Origin: an uncultured Clostridium sp.
GTDB taxonomy: Bacteria; Bacillota; Clostridia; Peptostreptococcales; Peptostreptococcaceae
Assembly: GCA_900550335.1 (NCBI GenBank)
Contig: URRU01000013.1
Location: forward strand, 1-19,839
DNA: 19,839 bases
Direction: 5' to 3'
A model generated the notes under the pieces. That model was not told where the DNA came from. It did not search any database and saw only the letters and a program-made list of their open reading frames with translations. Below, piece by piece: positions 13,912 to 19,839 of this stretch (positions within the stretch are counted from its first letter, which is position 1; each line of letters begins with the position of its first letter). The translations under genes were made by a program, and so were the position numbers.

Positions 13912-14910
13912 ATGGATATAAAAGCAGGTATTATAGGAGTTGGGAGCTATGTTCCAGAAAATATAGTAACCAACTTCGATTTAGAAAAGATAATGGACAC
14001 GTCAGATGAATGGATAAAGACGAGAACAGGAATATCTGAAAGAAGAAAGGTTGCTGAAAATGAAGCTACATCAGATATTGCATCAAAAGCTGCACTTAAA
14101 GCATTAGAATGTGCAAAAATTGAGCCTAAAGATGTAGATATGATAATTCTTGCAACTATTACTCCTGATAGTCCTCTTCCAGCTACTGCTTGTATTGTTC
14201 AGGAAAATATTGGAGCAGTAAATGCCGCTGCATTTGATTTAGCAGCTGCTTGTTCTGGTTTTTTATATGCTATGAATATAGCTAAGCGGTTTGTAGAATC
14301 TGGAGCATATAAAAATGTACTGATAATAGGAGCAGAAGCTTTATCTAGTGTTATAAATTACGACGATAGATCTACAGCAGTTCTATTTGGAGATGGAGCA
14401 GGTGCTGCTGTTATCTCGGCTGTAGAAGAAGGTGGTATCCTATCTATTACTAATGGTGCGGATGGTTCTGGTAAAGATTATCTTAAAATACCTGCTGGAG
14501 GATCCAGAATAAAAGCAGGTGAAGAAAGTGTTAGAAATAAGCTTCATACAGTTCAGATGGCAGGAAATGATGTGTTTAAGTTTGCTGTTAGAAAAATGGC
14601 TGATGAATCAGTAAATGCTGTAGAAGCTGCAAATCTAACTCTTGAAGATATAGATTTTCTTATACCACATCAGGCGAACATAAGAATAATAGAGTCGTCG
14701 GCAAAAAGATTAAAATTAGAAAAAGATAAGGTATATGTAAATTTAACAAGATACGGAAATATGTCGTCTGCATCTGTTCCTGTTGCTATAGATGAGGCAT
14801 TTAGAGAAGGAAAGGTTAAAAAAGGCGATAAAGTGGTTCTTGTTGGATTTGGTGGTGGTCTTACTTGGGGCGCTTCTGTTGTAGAGTGGAGTATATATGA
14901 GGATTTATGA
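13912..14910 (+). CDS. fabH: 3-oxoacyl-ACP synthase III (FabH)
   Basis: FabH starts fatty acid synthesis by condensing a short acyl-CoA with malonyl-ACP. At 332 residues it has the standard length. The thiolase-fold catalytic triad is clear: Cys114 in AFDLAAACSGFLYA, His253 in LIPHQANIRI and Asn283 in TRYGNMSSASVP. The N-terminal SDEWIKTRTGISERR (31-45) and the C-terminal GFGGGLTWGAS are family signatures. Whether it prefers acetyl-CoA or branched primers cannot be read from the sequence. The start follows GGGAG near 13897. The stop overlaps the fabK start by four bases (ATGA), giving translational coupling. Confidence 0.97.
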   Translation: MDIKAGIIGVGSYVPENIVTNFDLEKIMDTSDEWIKTRTGISERRKVAENEATSDIASKAALKALECAKIEPKDVDMIILATITPDSPLPATACIVQENIGAVNAAAFDLAAACSGFLYAMNIAKRFVESGAYKNVLIIGAEALSSVINYDDRSTAVLFGDGAGAAVISAVEEGGILSITNGADGSGKDYLKIPAGGSRIKAGEESVRNKLHTVQMAGNDVFKFAVRKMADESVNAVEAANLTLEDIDFLIPHQANIRIIESSAKRLKLEKDKVYVNLTRYGNMSSASVPVAIDEAFREGKVKKGDKVVLVGFGGGLTWGASVVEWSIYEDL

Positions 14911-15833
14911 ATAGAATCTGTGAAATACTAAATGTAAAATATCCTATAATCCAGGGAGGTATGGCTTGGGTAGCTGATTCAAATTTAGCTGCTGCTGTAT
15001 CAAATGCCGGTGGATTTGGGATAATAGGTACTGGTAGTGCTACTGCCGATATAGTTAAAAAAGAAATTGATAATTGTAGAAGATTAACTGATAAGCCTTT
15101 TGGAGTAAATGTAATGTTAATGTCTCCAAATGCTGATGAGGTTATAGATTTAATAATAGAAGAAAAACCAGCAGGGATAACAACTGGTGCCGGAAATCCA
15201 GCTAAATACATGGATAGATTAAAAGAAGCTGGAATAAAAGTAATTCCTGTTGTTCCTACAGTAGCTTTAGCACAGAGAATGGAAAAATTAGGTGCAGATG
15301 CTGTAATAGCTGAGGGAACAGAAGCAGGAGGACACATAGGAGAACTTACAACTATGGTATTAGTTCCTCAGGTTGCAGAAGCTTTAAGCATACCAGTTAT
15401 AGCAGCTGGTGGTGTAGCAGACGGTAGAGGAATAGCTGCATCATTTGCATTAGGAGCAGAAGGAGTTCAGATTGGGACTAGATTTATATGCTCTGAAGAA
15501 TGTAACATACATCAAAATTATAAAGATGCAGTTTTAAAAGCTAAGGATAGAGATGCAGTTGTAACAGGTAGACCTACAGGACATCCTGTTAGAACATTAA
15601 AAAATAAATTAGCTAAAAAATATTTAAAAATGGAAAAAGAAGGAGCATCTCCTGAAGAATTAGAAAAATTAGGAGCAGGTGCACTTAGATTAGCTGTTGT
15701 AGAAGGCGATAAAGATGGTGGATCATTTATGGCAGGACAGAGTGCAGCAATGGTTAGAGAAATCAAACCTTGCAAGGATATAGTAGAAGAAATCTCAAAA
15801 CAGGCTTTAGATATAATGCCGGGAATATTTTAG
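14907..15833 (+). CDS. fabK: Enoyl-ACP reductase II, FMN-dependent (FabK)
   Basis: FabK reduces trans-2-enoyl-ACP with NAD(P)H through FMN, the last step of each elongation round. It is a 2-nitropropane-dioxygenase-type TIM barrel unrelated to FabI, so this organism uses the reductase class that is insensitive to triclosan. Evidence: PIIQGGMAWVADSNLAAAVS (13-32), GGFGIIGTG (35-43), the active-site segment EGTEAGGHIGE (136-146) with His143 as the likely catalytic histidine, and the FMN phosphate-binding AAGGVADGRG (166-175) and EGVQIGTRF. The 308 residues are close to the Streptococcus enzyme. The position directly after fabH and before fabD supports FabK over a general nitronate monooxygenase. 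No fabI is in the window. Confidence 0.94.
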   Translation: MNRICEILNVKYPIIQGGMAWVADSNLAAAVSNAGGFGIIGTGSATADIVKKEIDNCRRLTDKPFGVNVMLMSPNADEVIDLIIEEKPAGITTGAGNPAKYMDRLKEAGIKVIPVVPTVALAQRMEKLGADAVIAEGTEAGGHIGELTTMVLVPQVAEALSIPVIAAGGVADGRGIAASFALGAEGVQIGTRFICSEECNIHQNYKDAVLKAKDRDAVVTGRPTGHPVRTLKNKLAKKYLKMEKEGASPEELEKLGAGALRLAVVEGDKDGGSFMAGQSAAMVREIKPCKDIVEEISKQALDIMPGIF

Positions 15834-15845
15834 GAGGGATTAGAT

Positions 15846-16811
15846 ATGAGTAAGACAGCCCTAGTATTTCCTGGACAGGGAGCTCAGTATACTGGAATGG
15901 CAAAGGATTTATACGAGAGCTTTGAAGAGGCAAAAACAGTTATAGATGAAGCAAATTCTGTATTAGATTTTGATTTAATAAATATGATGCATGATGAAGA
16001 AAGTAAAGATTTACTTTCTAAGACAGAAAACACTCAACCAGCACTTTTAACACATAGTATGGCTATAATGAAAATATTATCTAAATACGATAATTTCAAA
16101 TACGATGCTTGTTTAGGTTTATCTTTAGGTGAATACAGTGCCTTAACTGCAGCAAATGCAATAGATTTTAAAGATGCTGTAGAGCTTGTTAGAAAAAGAG
16201 GACTTATAATGAGCAATGAAGTAGCTGATGGAGAAGGAGCTATGTGTGCTGTAATAGGAGCAAGTAGAGAACTTATAGAAGAGTGTATTCTCAAATTAGA
16301 ATCAGGTGTAGTTGAGATTGCGAATTATAATTCACCAGCACAGATAGTAATATCTGGAGAAAAGGAAGCTGTTGAAGAAGCAGCTACAATTTTAAAAGAA
16401 AATGGAGCTAAAAGAGCAATCATGTTAGATGTTAGCGGTCCATTCCATTCTTCATTATTAAAAGGTGCTGGAGAAAAATTAAAATTAGAGCTAGAAAAAA
16501 CTGATATGAGAGAGCCTGAGGTTTTAGTTGTATCAAATGTAGATGCAAAAGCTCATAAAGATCCAAATGAAATTAAAGAAATACTTGTAAAACAGGTATA
16601 TAGCTCAGTACTTTGGGAAGATTCTATATCAAGTCTTATAGATGCAGGTTTTGATAGATTTATAGAAATAGGCCCAGGTAAAACACTTAGAGCATTTATT
16701 AAAAAAATAGCATCTAAGAAAAAAGCTGATGTTGATATAGTTAATTTAGATACAGCAGCTGATGTAAATGCATTTATAGAGTCGATTGGAGGTGAAGCCA
16801 ATGACAACTAA
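15846..16811 (+). CDS. fabD: Malonyl-CoA-ACP transacylase (FabD)
   Basis: FabD moves the malonyl group from CoA to AcpP, supplying the extender unit. The 321-residue length is typical. The N-terminal PGQGAQYTGM (9-18), the nucleophile elbow GLSLGEYSAL with Ser93, the carboxylate-binding Arg118 in VRKRGL, catalytic His201 in SGPFHSSLL, and the C-terminal EIGPGKTL are all present. The start follows AGGAGG (15833-15838) by 7 bases. Its last 11 bases overlap the start of fabG, whose ribosome binding site lies inside fabD. Confidence 0.97.
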   Translation: MSKTALVFPGQGAQYTGMAKDLYESFEEAKTVIDEANSVLDFDLINMMHDEESKDLLSKTENTQPALLTHSMAIMKILSKYDNFKYDACLGLSLGEYSALTAANAIDFKDAVELVRKRGLIMSNEVADGEGAMCAVIGASRELIEECILKLESGVVEIANYNSPAQIVISGEKEAVEEAATILKENGAKRAIMLDVSGPFHSSLLKGAGEKLKLELEKTDMREPEVLVVSNVDAKAHKDPNEIKEILVKQVYSSVLWEDSISSLIDAGFDRFIEIGPGKTLRAFIKKIASKKKADVDIVNLDTAADVNAFIESIGGEANDN

Positions 16812-17559
16812 TAAATTAAATTTTGAAGGAAAATCGGTGCTTGTTACTGGTGGCTCAAGAGGGATAGGAAGAGCAATAGCTATTGCATTTGCCGAAAATG
16901 GAGCAGATGTAGCTATAAACTATACATCTAATGAAGAAGCAGCATTAGAAGTGAGCAAAGAAATAGAAGCATTAGGAAAAACTTGCAAAATAATCAAATG
17001 CGATGTTTCAGATTTTGAAAATGCTACAAAAATGGTTGAAGATGTAGTAGCTGAATTTGGAAAAATAGATATTCTTGTAAACAACGCCGGAATAACAAAA
17101 GACGGATTGCTTATGAGAATGAAGGAAGAAGATTTTGATAAGGTAATAGATATAAACTTAAAAGGAGTTTTTAATGTAACTAAGGCTGCTACTAAGTTTA
17201 TGATGAAGAAAAAATATGGAAAAGTAATAAATATGTCTTCTGTTGTAGGTGTTGTAGGAAATGCTGGACAGACAAACTACTGTGCATCTAAAGCTGGGGT
17301 GATAGGATTTACAAAGGCTGTTGCTAAAGAATTAGCATCAAGAAATATAAATATAAATGCTATAGCTCCAGGATTTATAGAAACAGATATGACAGATGTA
17401 CTTTCTGATGATTTAAAAGGAAAAATGCTTGAGCAGATTCCTAAAAAATGTATGGGAAATGTTGAAAATATAGCGGATACGGCGCTATTTTTAGCAAGTG
17501 AAATGTCTAGTTATATAACAGGTCAAGTTATAAATGTAGACGGTGGAATGGTTATGTAA
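16801..17559 (+). CDS. fabG: 3-oxoacyl-ACP reductase (FabG)
   Basis: FabG reduces 3-oxoacyl-ACP to 3-hydroxyacyl-ACP with NADPH. It is a classical short-chain dehydrogenase of 252 residues. The cofactor-binding TGGSRGIGRAIA (16-27), NNAG (94-97) and the catalytic set Asn119, Ser147, Tyr160 and Lys164 (YCASK) are in place, and the C-terminal ITGQVINVDGGMVM is typical of FabG. I start at ATG 16801, eight bases after GGAGG (16788-16792); an in-frame TTG at 16786 overlaps that site and is unlikely. The spacing to acpP (38 bases) is wider than elsewhere in the operon, but no terminator is present. Confidence 0.96.
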   Translation: MTTNKLNFEGKSVLVTGGSRGIGRAIAIAFAENGADVAINYTSNEEAALEVSKEIEALGKTCKIIKCDVSDFENATKMVEDVVAEFGKIDILVNNAGITKDGLLMRMKEEDFDKVIDINLKGVFNVTKAATKFMMKKKYGKVINMSSVVGVVGNAGQTNYCASKAGVIGFTKAVAKELASRNININAIAPGFIETDMTDVLSDDLKGKMLEQIPKKCMGNVENIADTALFLASEMSSYITGQVINVDGGMVM

Positions 17560-17597
17560 ATAAAAAAATTAAAAAGGTAAATTTGGAGGAAAAGAAA

Positions 17598-17822
17598 ATG
17601 TTCGATAAAATAGTAGAAATAATAGTAGATCAGTTAGGAATAGAAAATGAAGGAATAACAATGGAAACATCTTTAATGAATGACTTAGAAGCAGATTCAT
17701 TAGATGCTGTTGAAATAATAATGTCTTTAGAAGATGAATTCGATATGGAAATACCTGATACAGCAGCAGAAGAATTTAAATCAATAGGCGATATAGTAAA
17801 ATACGTTGAAGCAAATAAATAA
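17598..17822 (+). CDS. acpP: Acyl carrier protein
   Basis: A 74-residue, strongly acidic protein with the phosphopantetheine attachment motif EADSLDAVE, in which Ser34 carries the prosthetic group. The flanking helix pattern EIIMSLEDEFDMEIPD is typical of the fatty acid ACP. The start is ATG 17598, nine bases after GGAGG (17585-17589); an in-frame TTG at 17583 overlaps the ribosome binding site. AcpP carries the growing chain for FabD, FabH, FabG, FabK and FabF and donates it to PlsX. A short palindrome (AATCTT-AG-AAGATT, 17838-17851) in the gap before fabF is not followed by a T-run, so transcription should continue. Confidence 0.97.
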   Translation: MFDKIVEIIVDQLGIENEGITMETSLMNDLEADSLDAVEIIMSLEDEFDMEIPDTAAEEFKSIGDIVKYVEANK

Positions 17823-17868
17823 TTTCATAAAATAGTAAATCTTAGAAGATTGAAAATTGGAGGAATTT

Positions 17869-19107
17869 ATGAAAAAAAGAGTTGTCATAACTGGGTTAGG
17901 ATGTGTAACTCCGGTTGGAACAGGTAAAGAAGATTTCTGGGTAAATATAAAAAGTGGAGTATCTGGTATAGATAAAATAACTAGATTTGACTACACAAAC
18001 TACCAGACGCAGATTGCTGGTGAGGTTAAAGATTTTACACCAGAAGATTATATAAGCAAAAAAGAATTAAAAAAGATGGATAGATTTACTCAGTTTGCAA
18101 TGGTAGCTTCTAAGTTAGCTGTTGCAGATTCAGAGCTAGATTTAGACTCTATAGACAGAAATAGAATGGGTACTGTCATAGGTACAGGAATAGGTGGAGT
18201 TGAGACAATAGAGGCTCAGCATAAAAATCTTCTTGAAAAAGGAAATAGAAGAGTTAGCCCATTCTTTATACCTATGATGATAGGAAATATGGCTGCAGGA
18301 CAGGTAGCTATAGAATTTGGTGCAAAAGGTCCAAGTACAAATATATGTACAGCATGTGCATCAGGAACAAATTCTGTAGGAGATGCCTTTAAGATAATTC
18401 AAAGAGGGGATGCAGATATTATGATAGCTGGAGGAACTGAGGCTGCAGTAGCTGAATTTGCAGTAGCTGGGTTCTGTAATATGAAGGCTATGTCTACTAA
18501 TAACGACAATCCTCAGCAGGCATCAAGACCTTTTGACAAAGACAGAGATGGATTTGTTATGGGAGAAGGTTGTGGAATATTAATATTAGAAGAATTAGAA
18601 AGTGCTAAAAAGAGAAATGCTAAGATATACGTTGAAATCGTAGGATATGGAATGACTTCAGATGCGTATCATATAACTACTCCAGCAGAAAATGGAGAAG
18701 GTGCAGCTAGATCAATGCAGGTAGCTATAAATGATGCAGGTATAGAGCCAAGTCAGATAGACTACATAAATGCTCATGGTACATCTACATACTACAACGA
18801 CCTATACGAAACAATGGCAATTAAGTCTGTATTTGGAGAATACGCTAAAGACGTTTCAGTATCATCGACAAAATCTATGACAGGACACCTACTTGGTGCA
18901 TCTGGAGCTATAGAAGCTATAGTATGTGCATTAGCTATAAAAGATAATTTTGTACCACCTACTATAAACTTAGAAAATCCTGGTGAAGGAATGGATTTAG
19001 ATTACACTCCAAACAAAGGTAAAGAAAGAGTGATAAACTATGCACTAAGCAATTCACTTGGATTTGGTGGACATAATGCTACAATAGTATTAAAAAAATA
19101 TGAGTAA
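17869..19107 (+). CDS. fabF: 3-oxoacyl-ACP synthase II (FabF)
   Basis: FabF performs the chain-elongating condensation of acyl-ACP with malonyl-ACP. The protein has 412 residues from ATG 17869, five bases after GGAGG (17859-17863); the in-frame TTG at 17857 is rejected. The Cys-His-His set falls at Cys163 ([13 protein letters not shown]), His303 (NAHGTST) and His340 ([10 protein letters not shown]), the same numbering as the E. coli enzyme. The segment after His303 reads TSTYYND, where many homologues have Pro after TST; the effect is unknown. A hairpin (GAGTAATT-AAAA-AATTACTC, 19102-19121) spans its stop codon. It is the last gene of the operon in this window; fabZ and acc genes do not follow. 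Confidence 0.97.
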   Translation: MKKRVVITGLGCVTPVGTGKEDFWVNIKSGVSGIDKITRFDYTNYQTQIAGEVKDFTPEDYISKKELKKMDRFTQFAMVASKLAVADSELDLDSIDRNRMGTVIGTGIGGVETIEAQHKNLLEKGNRRVSPFFIPMMIGNMAAGQVAIEFGAKGPSTNICTACASGTNSVGDAFKIIQRGDADIMIAGGTEAAVAEFAVAGFCNMKAMSTNNDNPQQASRPFDKDRDGFVMGEGCGILILEELESAKKRNAKIYVEIVGYGMTSDAYHITTPAENGEGAARSMQVAINDAGIEPSQIDYINAHGTSTYYNDLYETMAIKSVFGEYAKDVSVSSTKSMTGHLLGASGAIEAIVCALAIKDNFVPPTINLENPGEGMDLDYTPNKGKERVINYALSNSLGFGGHNATIVLKKYE

Positions 19108-19183
19108 TTAAAAAATTACTCTAAATACAATTAAAAAATAATCGCTATTATAAAAATATTTTTATTGATAGGCAGAAAATACG

Positions 19184-19256
19184 GGCAAGAGAAATAACTT
19201 TTATTTAAGAATTTGAGTCTAGACAAAATAATAGTTATAATCTTGCCTTTTATTTT
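19184..19256 (+). terminator. Probable terminator of the fab operon
   Basis: GGCAAGA (19184-19190) pairs with TCTTGCC (19241-19247), and after a small internal loop ATAAC pairs with GTTAT. A T-rich tract follows (TTTTATTTT). The long loop contains an 8-bp palindrome, GTCTAGAC (19217-19224). It lies 77 bases after fabF. The stem is imperfect and the loop long, so this is less certain than the other terminators. Confidence 0.6.
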
Positions 19257-19391
19257 ATCATTGTTGCAATAAGAAGATTTTTATTTAAGATTGAATAAAA
19301 GATAAATTATTAATAGAAAAAATCTAATTGTATCTAAAGAGAAAAGTTTAACTTTTGAAATTTTTTAAAGCGTTTGAAAAATATTACGTTA

Positions 19392-19420
19392 TTGCATTGT
19401 TTCTTTCAATTTGGTATTAT
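19392..19420 (+). promoter_or_regulatory. Probable promoter of the second Asp23-family gene
   Basis: TTGCAT (19392-19397), a 17-base spacer and TATTAT (19415-19420) preceded by TG at -15/-14 form an extended -10 promoter about 65 bases before the start codon. It is the best candidate after the terminator of the fab operon. Confidence 0.5.
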
Positions 19421-19485
19421 TATATCTATAAGTGCTTTTAAATAATTGCGGAAATAATACCTAATACATGGGAGGTAAATATAAA

Positions 19486-19833
19486 ATGATGGAAAATAAT
19501 AATTGTGGACAGATAAAAATATCTAATGAAGTTGTTTCTACAATAGCATGGATAGCAGCTTTAGAAGTTGAAGGTGTTGAATCTTCTCAGAGCATAGCAG
19601 ATAAATTATTAAAAAATAATGGAGTAAAAATACAGCTAGAAGAAGAAGTTGTAACTGTAGACATTATGGTAGTTGTTAAATTTGGTTTTGTTATACCAGA
19701 TGTAGCGTTTAAAGTACAGGAAAATGTTAAAAACGCTGTTGAAACAATGACAGGGCTAGACGTATCTCAGGTAAACATACATGTTCAGGGTGTAAGTTTC
19801 AAAAAAGATAAAGAAGAAGCTAAGAAAAATTAA
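19486..19833 (+). CDS. Asp23/Gls24 family envelope stress response protein
   Basis: A 115-residue DUF322 protein with the full family pattern: an N-terminal strand GQIKISNEVVSTIAWIAALEVEGVE, the middle GVKIQLEEEVVTVDIMVVVKFGFVIPDVA, a helix, and a final strand QVNIHVQGVSF followed by a charged tail. Asp23 proteins are abundant, membrane-associated and linked to alkaline and envelope stress. I start at ATG 19486, ten bases after GGAGG (19471-19475); an in-frame ATG at 19468 lies before that site. The gene is distinct from the partial paralogue at the left edge. In Clostridia this family often sits just before nusB and xseA, which would lie beyond the right edge; that is expectation only. Confidence 0.92.
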   Translation: MMENNNCGQIKISNEVVSTIAWIAALEVEGVESSQSIADKLLKNNGVKIQLEEEVVTVDIMVVVKFGFVIPDVAFKVQENVKNAVETMTGLDVSQVNIHVQGVSFKKDKEEAKKN

Positions 19834-19839
19834 TGGATA

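Larger units (their letters stand above)
19108..19485. other. 378-base gene-free region between fabF and the second Asp23 gene
   Basis: No open reading frame or RNA gene is recognisable. From left to right it holds the hairpin over the fabF stop, the probable operon terminator (19184-19256), a 12-base direct repeat TTTTATTTAAGA (19199-19210 and 19279-19290), a 15-base palindrome AAAAGTT-T-AACTTTT (19342-19356), a weak cre-like stretch TTAAAGCGTTTGAA (19365-19378), and a probable promoter (19392-19420). The remainder is AT-rich sequence in which I see nothing. Confidence 0.6.

Noticed and set aside
17838..17851. Hairpin AATCTT-AG-AAGATT between acpP and fabF as a terminator
   Set aside because: Two-base loop, AT-rich stem and no T-run; fabF follows with a strong ribosome binding site.
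19449..19470. FapR-like box (AATAATACCTAATACAT) before the second Asp23 gene
   Set aside because: Only about 11 of 18 positions agree with the remembered consensus, and the right half-site is lost.

Overview
The window is chromosomal DNA from a low-GC, anaerobic-type Firmicute. The best fit is the Clostridia, and Peptostreptococcaceae (relatives of Clostridioides and Peptostreptococcus) in particular. Reasons: AT-rich sequence with heavy ATA, AGA and TTA codon use, strong GGAGG ribosome binding sites, a fapR-plsX-fab cluster using the FabK-type enoyl reductase, acetate kinase beside tmcAL, and duplicated Asp23-family genes. Against the usual low-GC habit, glutamine is coded almost entirely by CAG. 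The organism call is inference from gene content; no rRNA or tRNA gene is present to test it.

Layout. (1) 1-1930: the tail of an Asp23/Gls24 gene and a FakA-type fatty acid kinase gene, closed by a terminator. (2) 1975-5704: recG (TTG start), then rsmD-coaD and a coiled-coil gene packed as an operon. (3) 5837-7074: a monocistronic CofE-like (F420-glutamate ligase family) gene with a strong terminator. (4) 7132-8146: a small lipoprotein gene and an mscL with a C-terminal zinc ribbon. (5) 8133-8293: a large nested inverted repeat between convergent mscL and tmcAL. (6) 8323-11151: tmcAL (minus) and ackA (plus), divergently transcribed. (7) 11221-12077: a perfect-consensus sigma-A promoter inside nested dyads, then yceD (DUF177) and rpmF, then a terminator. 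(8) 12207-19256: the fatty acid synthesis operon fapR-plsX-fabH-fabK-fabD-fabG-acpP-fabF with a likely FapR operator at its promoter and a terminator after fabF. (9) 19392-19833: a second Asp23-family gene behind its own probable promoter.

How the genes work together. The fab operon makes acyl-ACP for phospholipids: FabD loads malonyl groups on AcpP, FabH starts chains, FabF elongates, FabG and FabK reduce, and PlsX turns acyl-ACP into acyl-phosphate. FapR is the expected malonyl-CoA-sensing repressor. FakA feeds the same acyl-phosphate pool from free fatty acids. The dehydratase (FabZ) and acetyl-CoA carboxylase genes are not in the window. AckA and TmcAL both handle acetate: AckA makes it from acetyl phosphate with ATP gain, and TmcAL consumes it to acetylate tRNA-Met. 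RsmD, YceD and L32 belong to ribosome biogenesis.

Most of the window is conserved housekeeping sequence. I did not find a clear new multi-gene system. The items most worth a second look are the nested inverted repeat after mscL, the dyad-rich promoter of yceD-rpmF, the orphan CofE-like protein, and the zinc-ribbon MscL.
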